In this document: positions 6,980 through 13,440 of the stretch, piece after piece | How positions within the stretch are numbered: the first letter of the stretch is position 1 | Layout: every line of letters starts with the position of its first letter | Assembly (NCBI GenBank): GCA_002309425.1 | Contig: DBXD01000026.1 | Span: 1 to 15,797 of the forward strand | DNA: 15,797 bases | Direction: 5' to 3' | DNA from: Cyanobacteria bacterium UBA1221 | GTDB taxonomy: Bacteria; Cyanobacteriota; Vampirovibrionia; Gastranaerophilales; Gastranaerophilaceae | The notes under the pieces: generated by a model | Told to the model about the DNA's origin: nothing | The model's database searches: none | What the model saw: the letters and a program-made list of their open reading frames with translations, nothing else | Program-made: the position numbers and the translations under genes

Positions 6980-6988
6980 TGTTATAAT
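6980..6988 (+). promoter_or_regulatory. Extended -10 promoter for the 31-codon gene
   Basis: TGTTATAAT (6980-6988) is a perfect extended -10 (TGn-TATAAT), which needs little -35 contribution. The hexamer 17 bp upstream, TTTAAA, is weak. The start site near 6995 would leave a 44-base leader before the small gene. Confidence 0.6.
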
Positions 6989-7038
6989 ATTAGTGTAATG
7001 GTCTTAAGAATTCCCTGAAAAACTATAGGAGGTTTATC

Positions 7039-7134
7039 ATGGAAGCTATTAATCTAATCTTATTTGGGTTCATTGTTTACACGGCGTTAATTGTTGTCCC
7101 GAGTATCTGGGAAGAATTAACAACAGAAAACTAA
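7039..7134 (+). CDS. Small membrane peptide, 31 residues, unknown function
   Basis: An ATG at 7039 opens a 31-codon frame to TAA at 7132-7134. It is preceded by a perfect AGGAGG (7028-7033) with 5 bases between, and by an extended -10 promoter. The peptide begins MEAINLILFGFIVYTALIVV, continues PSIWEELTTEN, and so has one hydrophobic helix of about 17-19 residues with a short acidic tail. The strong translation signals and promoter make a real gene likely. I recognise no family. It has the look of small single-span subunits or regulators of membrane complexes. It lies between ugd and typA, and the 269 bases after it hold dyads and stem-loops rather than genes. Confidence 0.65.
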   Translation: MEAINLILFGFIVYTALIVVPSIWEELTTEN

Positions 7135-7216
7135 AATCCGTGCGCCCATTATTTTCATATAAGAGAGAGTACGGGATGAATTAATTTAAGAATTTTGCCA
7201 TTCGGGTTAGTGTTGC

Positions 7217-7252
7217 CGGTTTAAAGTGTAAAATGTACATTTAAATAAACCG
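7217..7252. repeat. Inverted repeat containing dyad site 1
   Basis: CGGTTTA (7217-7223) and TAAACCG (7246-7252) are perfect inverted arms around a core holding the 12-bp palindrome AAATGTACATTT (7231-7242). There is no T tract on either side, so a terminator is unlikely. A DNA operator or an RNA hairpin in the typA upstream region is possible. Confidence 0.5.
7225..7241. promoter_or_regulatory. Operator candidate, dyad site 1 (AGTGTA-N5-TACATT)
   Basis: AGTGTA-AAATG-TACATT has the same 6-5-6 form as the site at 7361-7377, 136 bp away centre to centre. Its right half could overlap a weak -10 (TACATT, 7236-7241, 17 bp after TTGCCG at 7213-7218). Confidence 0.45.
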
Positions 7253-7277
7253 CAGAAATTGTGTTACAAAAATTCGC

Positions 7278-7329
7278 AGAGGTTGTTTATCTTGTAAAAT
7301 TTTTAAATAAATTCTTGTGTAAAACCTCT
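7278..7329 (+). repeat. Long-loop inverted repeat upstream of typA
   Basis: AGAGGTT (7278-7284) and AACCTCT (7323-7329) are perfect 7-bp arms around a 38-base AT-rich loop. If transcribed from the upstream promoter it could form a stem. The right arm touches the predicted typA -35. Confidence 0.35.
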
Positions 7330-7357
7330 TGAAAAATAATCATAGTTGCGTTATGCT
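7329..7357 (+). promoter_or_regulatory. Predicted promoter for typA
   Basis: TTGAAA (7329-7334), a 17-bp spacer and TATGCT (7352-7357) each match 4/6. The start site would be near 7364, inside dyad site 2, leaving a leader of about 40-50 bases. Confidence 0.45.
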
Positions 7358-7360
7358 TTT

Positions 7361-7377
7361 AGTGTAAACGGTACACT
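7361..7377. promoter_or_regulatory. Operator candidate, dyad site 2 (AGTGTA-N5-TACACT)
   Basis: AGTGTA-AACGG-TACACT is a perfect 6-bp dyad with a 5-bp spacer sitting on the predicted typA transcription start. It matches site 1 in both half-sites except one base and has the same spacing. Position and symmetry suggest a repressor site. The regulator is not identifiable here. Confidence 0.5.
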
Positions 7378-7403
7378 TTACCCCAAGATGTAACTCTATA
7401 AAA

Positions 7404-9215
7404 ATGGCAGGAATTATGACAAATAACAACGAAAACATAAGAAACATAGCAATAATTGCACACGTTGACCATGGTAAAACGACTCTGGTAGATTGTTTAT
7501 TGAAACAAGCGGGCGTGTTTCGTGATAATCAACAGGTCCAGGAGAGAGTTCTTGACAGCAATGATTTGGAAAAAGAAAGAGGAATAACAATTCTTTCCAA
7601 AAATATTGCCATTGATTATAAAGGTTGCAAGATTAATGTTGTTGATACCCCCGGACACGCAGATTTCGGCGGAGAAGTAGAGCGCGTATTGGGAATGGTC
7701 GACGGGGCATTACTTATTGTAGATGCGGCAGAAGGCCCTATGCCTCAGACAAGATTTGTTTTATCAAAAGCATTAGAATTAGGTTTAAAAATAATTGTTG
7801 TTATAAATAAAATTGATAAGCCCGCAGCAGAACCGCTTACTGCTCTGGATAAGGTGTTTGATTTATTTACGGAATTGACGGACAGAGAAGATTTGATTGA
7901 CTTTCCGTTCATTTTTTCAAGCAGTCTGAACGGGTTTGCAATAAAAGATTTGGATGACCCGAAAAAAGATATGATTCCGCTTCTGGATTGTATTATGGAA
8001 AATATTCAGCCTCCGACGGGTGATGCTGACAGCCCTCTGCAATTCCAGGCAACAACTCTGGATTATAATGAGTATGTTGGCAGAATTGTAATAGGAAGAA
8101 TTGCAAATGGGGTTGTAAAATCGCAACAACAGGTTCTTGTCGTTCATGCTGACGGCTCTCAGGAAAAAGGTAAAATTACAAAGCTATTTGGGTTTCATGA
8201 CCTTGGCAGGACTGAAATTGATGAAGCTCAGGCCGGTGATATTGTCGGAATTGCCGGTTTCTCAGATATTCAGATAGGCGAAACTATTTGTGAAATTGAT
8301 AAACCGTTGCCGTTGCCGCTAATAAAAGTTGATGAACCGACATTGCAAATGAATTTTTCGGTAAACGACAGTCCGTTTGCAGGGACGGAAGGTAAGTTTG
8401 TTACCTCTCGTCAGTTGAGAAAACGTCTTTATAATGAACTCGAAAAAAATGTAAGTTTAAGAGTTGAAGATACTGATAGTACGGATGTGTTTAAAGTCAG
8501 CGGCAGAGGCGAACTTCATCTGGGAATTCTTATTGAAACAATGCGCCGTGAGGGTTATGAATTTCAGGTATCTAAGCCTGAGGTTATATACAAAAATATC
8601 AACGGGGTTCAGTGTGAGCCGTATGAAAATTTAATTGTGGATGTTCCGGAAGAATATGCGGGCGCAAGTATAGAGAGATTATCAAACAGAAAAGCCGAAA
8701 TGAAAGATATGCAGTCCTCAAAAGGGAGAACTACATTAACTTTTCATATTCCGGCAAGAGGCTTAATCGGTTTTAGAAGTGAATTTATAAGAATGACCAG
8801 GGGCGAGGGAATAATGTATCATACTTTCCTGGAATACAAACCATACGCAGGTGATATTTCAAGACAGCGCTCGGGTTCTATTATTGCTCACGAAGAAGGT
8901 GAAGCTATTCCGTACGCATTAGCCCAGTTTGAGGACAGAGGTGTTTTCTTTGTTACTCCAAAGACAAAAGTATATCGCGGAATGATTATCGGTGAATGTA
9001 ATAAACCGCAGGATGTTGTTGTAAATATTTGCAAAACTAAAAAATTGACAAACATGAGAAGTTCAACAGCTGACGTTATGGTAACATTGCAGGCTCCAAA
9101 AATTATGTCGCTTGAAGAAAGTTTGGAATATATAAGTGATGACGAGCTGGTTGAAATTACCCCTCAGAATATCCGCATCCGCAAGGCAGACTTGACCCGT
9201 AAGATTTATAATTGA
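7404..9215 (+). CDS. typA: Translational GTPase TypA/BipA
   Basis: TypA is a ribosome-binding GTPase related to EF-G that supports ribosome assembly and growth under stress, including cold. The G domain shows AHVDHGKTTLVD (P-loop), RGITILSKN (switch I), DTPGHADF, NKIDKPAA and SSLNG in order. Domain II follows, then the EF-G-like domain with SGRGELHLGILIETMRREG. The TypA-specific C-terminal region has ARGLIGFRSEF and GDISRQRSGSIIAHEEGEA. The 603 residues fit the family. The start is uncertain. The ATG at 7404 has no Shine-Dalgarno. The in-frame ATG at 7416 gives MTNNNENIRNIAI, closer to usual TypA N-termini, but its AGGA is only 3 bases away. The upstream region carries two copies of a dyad. 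Confidence 0.96.
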   Translation: MAGIMTNNNENIRNIAIIAHVDHGKTTLVDCLLKQAGVFRDNQQVQERVLDSNDLEKERGITILSKNIAIDYKGCKINVVDTPGHADFGGEVERVLGMVDGALLIVDAAEGPMPQTRFVLSKALELGLKIIVVINKIDKPAAEPLTALDKVFDLFTELTDREDLIDFPFIFSSSLNGFAIKDLDDPKKDMIPLLDCIMENIQPPTGDADSPLQFQATTLDYNEYVGRIVIGRIANGVVKSQQQVLVVHADGSQEKGKITKLFGFHDLGRTEIDEAQAGDIVGIAGFSDIQIGETICEIDKPLPLPLIKVDEPTLQMNFSVNDSPFAGTEGKFVTSRQLRKRLYNELEKNVSLRVEDTDSTDVFKVSGRGELHLGILIETMRREGYEFQVSKPEVIYKNINGVQCEPYENLIVDVPEEYAGASIERLSNRKAEMKDMQSSKGRTTLTFHIPARGLIGFRSEFIRMTRGEGIMYHTFLEYKPYAGDISRQRSGSIIAHEEGEAIPYALAQFEDRGVFFVTPKTKVYRGMIIGECNKPQDVVVNICKTKKLTNMRSSTADVMVTLQAPKIMSLEESLEYISDDELVEITPQNIRIRKADLTRKIYN

Positions 9216-9243
9216 TGTCTTTTGTATACTTATCAACTTTTTT
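9212..9243 (+). terminator. Possible intrinsic terminator of typA
   Basis: TTGATG (9212-9217, overlapping the stop codon) can pair with TATCAA (9231-9236), followed by C and six T residues (9238-9243). The stem is short and AT-rich, so termination would be weak. Confidence 0.4.
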
Positions 9244-9272
9244 ATTATTTTGTAAACTTTTGTAAAAACGAG

Positions 9273-9301
9273 TTTCAAATGGTTGAAAATTCAATTATAC
9301 T
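9273..9301 (+). promoter_or_regulatory. Predicted promoter for the 243-aa protein gene, with a dyad at -35
   Basis: TATACT (9296-9301) is a good -10. The -35 position holds TTTCAA (9273-9278), 17 bp upstream, which together with TTGAAA (9283-9288) forms a 6-4-6 dyad. The start site would be near 9308, at three tandem TAGGA words, giving a leader of about 114 bases. Confidence 0.4.
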
Positions 9302-9307
9302 GCTCGG

Positions 9308-9322
9308 TAGGATAGGATAGGA
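9308..9322 (+). repeat. Three tandem TAGGA units
   Basis: TAGGA is repeated three times without interruption at the predicted transcription start of the following gene. It is short and may be chance or a slippage-prone tract. Confidence 0.4.
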
Positions 9323-9377
9323 CAGGGGACTGATTGTATCTAAAATGGCAAATTAATTTTTTCTCCGGTTTTGATAC

Positions 9378-9389
9378 CCACATATGTGG
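9378..9389. promoter_or_regulatory. 12-bp palindrome CCACATATGTGG in a gene leader
   Basis: This perfect palindrome lies 32 bases before the ATG at 9422. With one bulged C it extends outward to TACC/GGTA, so the RNA could fold into a hairpin just upstream of the Shine-Dalgarno. Its function is unknown. Confidence 0.35.
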
Positions 9390-9421
9390 TAAAAATATTA
9401 AACTTTTAAAAAGGAGAAAAA

Positions 9422-10153
9422 ATGAAAGTTGCAGGTATTAGTCCAATGTATTTTAATTACAATCAAAGATTTAACAACAATGCAAAACAAGTAAATTTCA
9501 ACGGGGATTTTACGGTTTCTAAAGAAGAAGCTAAGGAACAATTACTAAGATTAACTGATCTTAGAGTGTCTGGTGATAAACCAATTTCACTAACGGGAAA
9601 AAAGGCTTTATTCACGGAATATGCAAGAGAGTTCAAGGAGGGAATGCAAATAATTAAGTCGAAATTCTCTCCATTAGTAGAGGTTTATAAATTTGATGCA
9701 GAAAAAGGTTTTTTCTTCGCGAATATACATAAAATAATGGAAACTGGTGTTGTCGGGTGTAATCAGTTTGGTGCGGATCCTTTAGCGATTAAAGTAAATG
9801 AGCTAATGGAAAAACGACCAGAAATAGAATTAGCGTATTTACAAGGGGCTAAAACTCTGCTTGATACGTATTTGAACCCTGGTCGTGGAAGGTCTTATAT
9901 TTATGGTAGTCATAGCATACAAAGAGAAGACATAGATTCTCAATATGAGCAACTAAAGGCGTGCTTAGGTTTTTATTCAAGTAATCATGGGCTTTCGGAT
10001 GAAAGAATAATAGACAAATTGAATCAAGTTCTCAAGGAATATGAGAACTTCTATGAAGGTGAAAAAAATACTATAAATTGTGAAAATAACAAAAAATTAA
10101 AATTACCTGATTCTTTTACGACTCCTATTATAGAAAAATTAGGTTTAGAATAG
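9422..10153 (+). CDS. Unknown 243-residue protein with Asn/Phe/Gly-type N-terminus
   Basis: I recognise no domain. The N-terminus (MKVAGISPMYFNYNQRFNN and then VNFNGDF) is low-complexity, rich in Asn and aromatic residues, and ends in an F-N-G motif. As I recall, many Gastranaerophilales proteins begin in this way. From about residue 33 the protein is hydrophilic and probably mostly helical, with segments such as SKEEAKEQLLRLTDL, PEIELAYLQGAKTLLDTYL and ERIIDKLNQVLKEYENFYEG. There is no signal peptide or membrane span. Only two cysteines before the last 30 residues stand out. AAGGAG lies about 6 bases before the ATG, so translation should be efficient. It stands alone between typA and a palindromic repeat, and may be lineage-specific. 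Confidence 0.75.
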   Translation: MKVAGISPMYFNYNQRFNNNAKQVNFNGDFTVSKEEAKEQLLRLTDLRVSGDKPISLTGKKALFTEYAREFKEGMQIIKSKFSPLVEVYKFDAEKGFFFANIHKIMETGVVGCNQFGADPLAIKVNELMEKRPEIELAYLQGAKTLLDTYLNPGRGRSYIYGSHSIQREDIDSQYEQLKACLGFYSSNHGLSDERIIDKLNQVLKEYENFYEGEKNTINCENNKKLKLPDSFTTPIIEKLGLE

Positions 10154-10164
10154 AATTGAAGTTG

Positions 10165-10241
10165 GTAGGGTGGGCAAAATGAAATATGCCCACCATTGAT
10201 AAAATATAATGGTGGGTACGCTTGCGCTTTACCCACCCTAC
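10165..10241. repeat. REP-like palindromic repeat (GGTGGG/CCCACC)
   Basis: The ends GTAGGGTGGGCAAA (10165-10178) and TTTACCCACCCTAC (10228-10241) are inverted repeats with one mismatch. Inside, CCCACCAT (10189-10196) and ATGGTGGG (10209-10216) form a second perfect inverted pair. The sequence can fold either as two adjacent hairpins (GGTGGGC/GCCCACC and GGTGGGTA/TACCCACC, the second with a CGC-TT-GCG tip) or as one long cruciform. It is more G/C-rich than its surroundings. As I recall, elements with GTAGGGTGGG termini are dispersed in cyanobacteria and other bacteria and resemble REP sequences mobilised by RAYT transposases. No transposase gene is in this window. It may also help end the preceding transcript. 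Confidence 0.8.
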
Positions 10242-10252
10242 TTTTATAAAAA

Positions 10253-10274
10253 ATCTTTATACAGATATAAAGAT
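10253..10274. repeat. AT-rich hairpin with minus-strand T tract
   Basis: ATCTTTATA and TATAAAGAT (9-bp arms, 4-nt loop) are perfect inverted repeats. On the minus strand six T residues follow, but no minus-strand gene is present to be terminated. Confidence 0.35.
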
Positions 10275-10310
10275 TATGTAAGGAAATCAAAGTTTCAATA
10301 AATTTTGAAT

Positions 10311-10316
10311 TATAAT
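10311..10316 (+). promoter_or_regulatory. Predicted -10 box for the 99-aa protein gene
   Basis: A perfect TATAAT stands 22 bases before the first ATG at 10339. No -35 is recognisable at 16-18 bp. Confidence 0.4.
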
Positions 10317-10338
10317 ACATACATAGATTGGAAAATTT

Positions 10339-10638
10339 ATGGAGATTCAGATAATGGAAACAATTAATGAAATTCTTACAAAGTTAGAAACAGCAGATAA
10401 TACAACTAAAAATGAGTTAGAAAATACTTTGGTAAATTGTGGTTCAGCGATAGTTCCTCAGCTGGTTGATCAGTTGCAGGTTGTCAGAGGAATAAAAAGA
10501 GGTGTCGTTGCAATGACATTGATAAGAATCGGTGATGCTTCCATTAAGTATCTTGAAAAGGCAGCACAGGATAATAAAGATTTTGAATGGGTTGCGGAAT
10601 ACCTGATTAGAGAAATTAGGGGTGAAGTTGCAGCATAG
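10339..10638 (+). CDS. Small HEAT-repeat-like protein
   Basis: The product of up to 99 residues is all-helical. It resembles one or two HEAT/PBS-lyase-type repeats: NCGSAIVPQLVDQLQ, KRGVVAMTLIRIGDASIKYLEKAAQD and EWVAEYLIREIRGE show the usual pattern of paired helices with I-x-x-L and R-x-x-A-x-x-x-L-x-x-I-G. Such proteins usually bind other proteins, and no partner is indicated. The start is ambiguous. The ATG at 10339 has only a weak GGAAAA upstream. The in-frame ATG at 10354 has GGAG 9 bases before it and gives a 94-residue protein beginning METINEIL. A strong terminator follows, so it is a single-gene unit. Confidence 0.75.
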   Translation: MEIQIMETINEILTKLETADNTTKNELENTLVNCGSAIVPQLVDQLQVVRGIKRGVVAMTLIRIGDASIKYLEKAAQDNKDFEWVAEYLIREIRGEVAA

Positions 10639-10656
10639 GTTTTAAAAGTTATACAC

Positions 10657-10687
10657 AAAAAAGTCCGATATATTCGGACTTTTTTTA
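10657..10687 (+). terminator. Strong intrinsic terminator
   Basis: GTCCGA (10663-10668) pairs with TCGGAC (10674-10679) around TATAT. Flanking A6 and T7 tracts lengthen the stem and supply the T run. It ends the HEAT-like gene and lies immediately upstream of the next -10 box. Confidence 0.9.
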
Positions 10688-10690
10688 TTG

Positions 10691-10696
10691 TATAAT
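10691..10696 (+). promoter_or_regulatory. -10 box abutting a start codon (possible leaderless promoter)
   Basis: A perfect TATAAT is followed by only 7 bases before the ATG at 10704, so the expected transcription start falls at or one base before the A of the ATG. No Shine-Dalgarno is present. A -35 is not obvious because that region is the terminator stem. Confidence 0.5.
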
Positions 10697-10703
10697 TTTA
10701 AGC

Positions 10704-12218
10704 ATGAAGAAGTTTTTGCCTGTAATATTTTTTATAACGGTTTTAATTTTGGCATTCATAATGAGTGCCAATGTTAATTATTTTGATTTTGATTTGTGGG
10801 CAAGACTTATTGCCGGCATGGGCGTTGTTGACGGGCATACTGTTTTAAAGCAGGATTTTTTGTCATATACTCCGACACATGTCTGGTATGACCATGAATA
10901 TGGGTCAGGGGTTGTTTTTTATTTTTTGTTAAAGCATTTCGGTGCATATAGTTTGATTTTATTCCAAAGCCTCTTAATATTCGGAATATTCTTTTTTATA
11001 GTCCGGACAATAAAAGTAAGAGGAATAAAAAATCCCTACAACTTTTTATTTTACCTGTTTCCGATTGTTGCATTAACACAAAATTTTGGAAGTCCTATAA
11101 GATGTCATTTGTTCAGCTTTTTGTTTTTTACGGTATATATATACATCCTTGAACTTTCAAGAAGAGATAAGCCCAAAATTCTCTATATATTGCCGCTGCT
11201 TACAATAGTATGGAATAATCTTCATGGCGGTGTTGTTGCCGGTCTGGGCTTAATTGCAATGTATGCTCTGGGTGATTTGTTAAATAAGAAAAATGTAAAG
11301 CATTATATTTATGCAGGTGTTTTGTCTGCTCTGGTTTTAATAATAAATCCTTGGGGTTTTGATTATATAAAGTTTTTACTAATGGCAAATACTATGAAAA
11401 GACCCGATGTTGTTGAGTGGTTTGGTATTTTTCATAAGATTCAGATGTTTAAACAAATTCCGTTTAAAATTTTTATGTTGATGATACTCTCTCTTGAGTT
11501 AGGTATTGTCATTAAGCATTTAAAATTAGGGTGGAAAAATTTTTATGATAGTTTTTGTCAGTGTGGCAAAATAAAGTTAATAGTCTTGGTTGTGACGTTG
11601 TTCTTATCCGTTCAGCATGTAAAAATGTTGCCTTTCTTTGTAATCACGGCTGCCGTATTCTGTTATGAAGATTTTGTACGGTATGTAGAAAGAGTTTTAC
11701 CGGTATGGACAGTTCGCCTTACGTTAATCCTAATGCTTTTAGTCGGTTCTTTCGGATTATTATTTAAGAATTATGACCTTCCGCTTGGTATAGCGCAGTA
11801 TCCGCACAGAGAAGTCGAGTTTATAAAAATAAATAATTTAAAAGGGAATGTTTTGGTAAATTTTGGCTTAGGCAGTTTTGTTGCATATAAGTTGTATCCC
11901 AATAACAAAATATATATGGATGGCAGGTACGAAGAAGTTTATTATGATGATATGGTTCCGCTGCTAAAAAAATTCTATCTCGTCAATGAGGGTTGGGATG
12001 AAGTTCTTATAAAGTATCCGCCTGATATAATTATTTTGGAAAAATATTATCCTATTTATGACCGGCTTAACGGGGAACAGGAGTGGGAAAATATTTATGA
12101 TACCGAAAATTTTGCCGTATATGTAAGAAGCGGGCAGAAAAAAACTGAATATATACAACCGAGTGATAATCAGTCGTATTATAAAAATACTCTATTTGAT
12201 ACATCTATAAAATTTTAA
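10704..12218 (+). CDS. Polytopic membrane protein, GT-C glycosyltransferase-like
   Basis: This 504-residue protein has about ten hydrophobic helices, starting with an N-terminal anchor (residues 4-22). The first outside loop has D28-F-D30-L-W, then D51-FLSYTP and W61-YDHEY. This matches the pattern of a large family of uncharacterised membrane proteins resembling GT-C (PMT/ArnT-type) glycosyltransferases, where acidic residues in this loop bind metal or the lipid-linked sugar donor. WNNLHGG (170-176) and NPWG (215-218) are further family motifs. The C-terminal soluble part (about 380-490) has GNVLVNFGLGSFVAY and YMDGRYEE with D406-G-R408. The substrate is unknown. Start: the ATG has no Shine-Dalgarno and sits 7 bases after a TATAAT. 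The patatin gene follows 19 bases downstream. Confidence 0.75.
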   Translation: MKKFLPVIFFITVLILAFIMSANVNYFDFDLWARLIAGMGVVDGHTVLKQDFLSYTPTHVWYDHEYGSGVVFYFLLKHFGAYSLILFQSLLIFGIFFFIVRTIKVRGIKNPYNFLFYLFPIVALTQNFGSPIRCHLFSFLFFTVYIYILELSRRDKPKILYILPLLTIVWNNLHGGVVAGLGLIAMYALGDLLNKKNVKHYIYAGVLSALVLIINPWGFDYIKFLLMANTMKRPDVVEWFGIFHKIQMFKQIPFKIFMLMILSLELGIVIKHLKLGWKNFYDSFCQCGKIKLIVLVVTLFLSVQHVKMLPFFVITAAVFCYEDFVRYVERVLPVWTVRLTLILMLLVGSFGLLFKNYDLPLGIAQYPHREVEFIKINNLKGNVLVNFGLGSFVAYKLYPNNKIYMDGRYEEVYYDDMVPLLKKFYLVNEGWDEVLIKYPPDIIILEKYYPIYDRLNGEQEWENIYDTENFAVYVRSGQKKTEYIQPSDNQSYYKNTLFDTSIKF

Positions 12219-12226
12219 CTTATAGT
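12196..12226 (+). promoter_or_regulatory. Possible promoter for the patatin-like gene
   Basis: TTGATA (12196-12201) and TATAGT (12221-12226), each 5/6, are separated by a rather long 19 bp. They overlap the end of the preceding gene. Transcription would start near 12233, only about 5 bases before the ATG. A TATAAT at 12232-12237 directly abuts the ATG and is too close to serve it. Confidence 0.3.
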
Positions 12227-12237
12227 AAAATTATAAT

Positions 12238-13440
12238 ATGTCTGAAAATAATAACAGTTTAAAATACAAGGTATTGTTTGGCGGGGGCGCAATCAGAGGT
12301 GTTGCCTATTGCGGGGCATATAAGGCTATTGAGGAATTGGGAGTTACCTTTGATACCTTAGCGGGTTCCTCCGTAGGGGCAGTGTTTGCCGGACTTATTG
12401 CTGTTGGATATTCTCCGGAAGAAACAAAAGAGATTATGTTTCAGGTAAATTATGAGTTGTTTAAGGATATCCAGTTTGGTATAGGCTCACAGTTTGCTCT
12501 GTGTAAGGGTGAAGTCTTTTTGGATTGGTTGAGGGAGCTGATAGAGAAAAAGTTTTACGGTAAATCCTATAAGAAGGGCAAAAATAAAGCAGTTACGTTT
12601 TCTGATTTGAAAAAGAATTTGGTTGTAATAACAACGGATTTGTCTAATTTTGAGTGTAAAGAATTTTCTAAGAAAACAACCCCTGATTTTGAGGTTGCAA
12701 CGGCGATTCGTATTTCAAGCGGTATGCCTGGACTTATGAAACCATATGAGTATAATAATACGCTGCTTACGGATGGCGATATACAGAAAAGTGCACCAAT
12801 GTGGAGTCTGACAAAAACATTACAGACGGGGGAGGAAAGGACTCTTGAGTTAAGGCTGGAAGGTAATTTTCAGGGTAATGAACATAACATGGTAGAGTTT
12901 ATAAATGCTCTCTACAGTTATGCCACAAGTACAGGTACGAAATTTCTGACTGATTTATACGGAATGTGTGATGATTATGATTATATAGTCCTTGATACGG
13001 GTGATTTAAATATTGTCGATTTTAATTTATCCGAAGAAAAGCGGAAAGCTCTTGTTCATCAGGGATATAAACAAACAAAGTCTTATCTTACGAAAAATCT
13101 GAAAGAAAAAAAACAATATCTGTTAAAGATATATAATGAAATATTGAAAAATGTGGATTTATTTATTAAAAATATTCGCAACAACAAGATTCTTGAGGCA
13201 AAAGTCAATCTTGGTGAACTATATATGAAGTTGTGTGAAAATATAAACTGCATAAATCATAGTGAAAAGGATGATTTGACAAAATTAAAGAATTTATTTA
13301 ATGAAAACCTGAAAGAACCTCTGCTATTCGGACAAATGAAGCTTGAAAATAAGACGCTGATTGAAGCACAGAGTAAATTATGTAAAAAGAATATTCAGAA
13401 ACGTATTTCAGAGTATGAAGAGTTTATCGGGATTAAATAA
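12238..13440 (+). CDS. Patatin-like phospholipase
   Basis: Patatin-like enzymes are serine lipid acyl hydrolases with a Ser-Asp dyad. The oxyanion loop is FGGGAIRG (14-21), the nucleophile is S45 in GSSVG (43-47), and the catalytic Asp is D179 in D179-G-D181. The common form is D-G-G/A, so this is a mild variant. The patatin fold spans about residues 10-265. A Lys/Asn-rich helical tail of about 130 residues (270-400) follows and is not part of the core. There is no signal peptide, so it may act on inner-leaflet lipids or be exported another way. No Shine-Dalgarno precedes the ATG, and in-frame stops lie just upstream, which fixes the start unless a rare codon is used. Its last 8 bases overlap the convergent mtaB. 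Confidence 0.88.
   Translation: MSENNNSLKYKVLFGGGAIRGVAYCGAYKAIEELGVTFDTLAGSSVGAVFAGLIAVGYSPEETKEIMFQVNYELFKDIQFGIGSQFALCKGEVFLDWLRELIEKKFYGKSYKKGKNKAVTFSDLKKNLVVITTDLSNFECKEFSKKTTPDFEVATAIRISSGMPGLMKPYEYNNTLLTDGDIQKSAPMWSLTKTLQTGEERTLELRLEGNFQGNEHNMVEFINALYSYATSTGTKFLTDLYGMCDDYDYIVLDTGDLNIVDFNLSEEKRKALVHQGYKQTKSYLTKNLKEKKQYLLKIYNEILKNVDLFIKNIRNNKILEAKVNLGELYMKLCENINCINHSEKDDLTKLKNLFNENLKEPLLFGQMKLENKTLIEAQSKLCKKNIQKRISEYEEFIGIK

Noticed and set aside
7039..7134. Resemblance of the 31-residue peptide to photosystem small subunits such as PsbM
   Set aside because: Only the ME start, the hydrophobic helix and a Val-Pro are shared. Any short single-span peptide would look similar, and nothing else in the window is photosynthetic.
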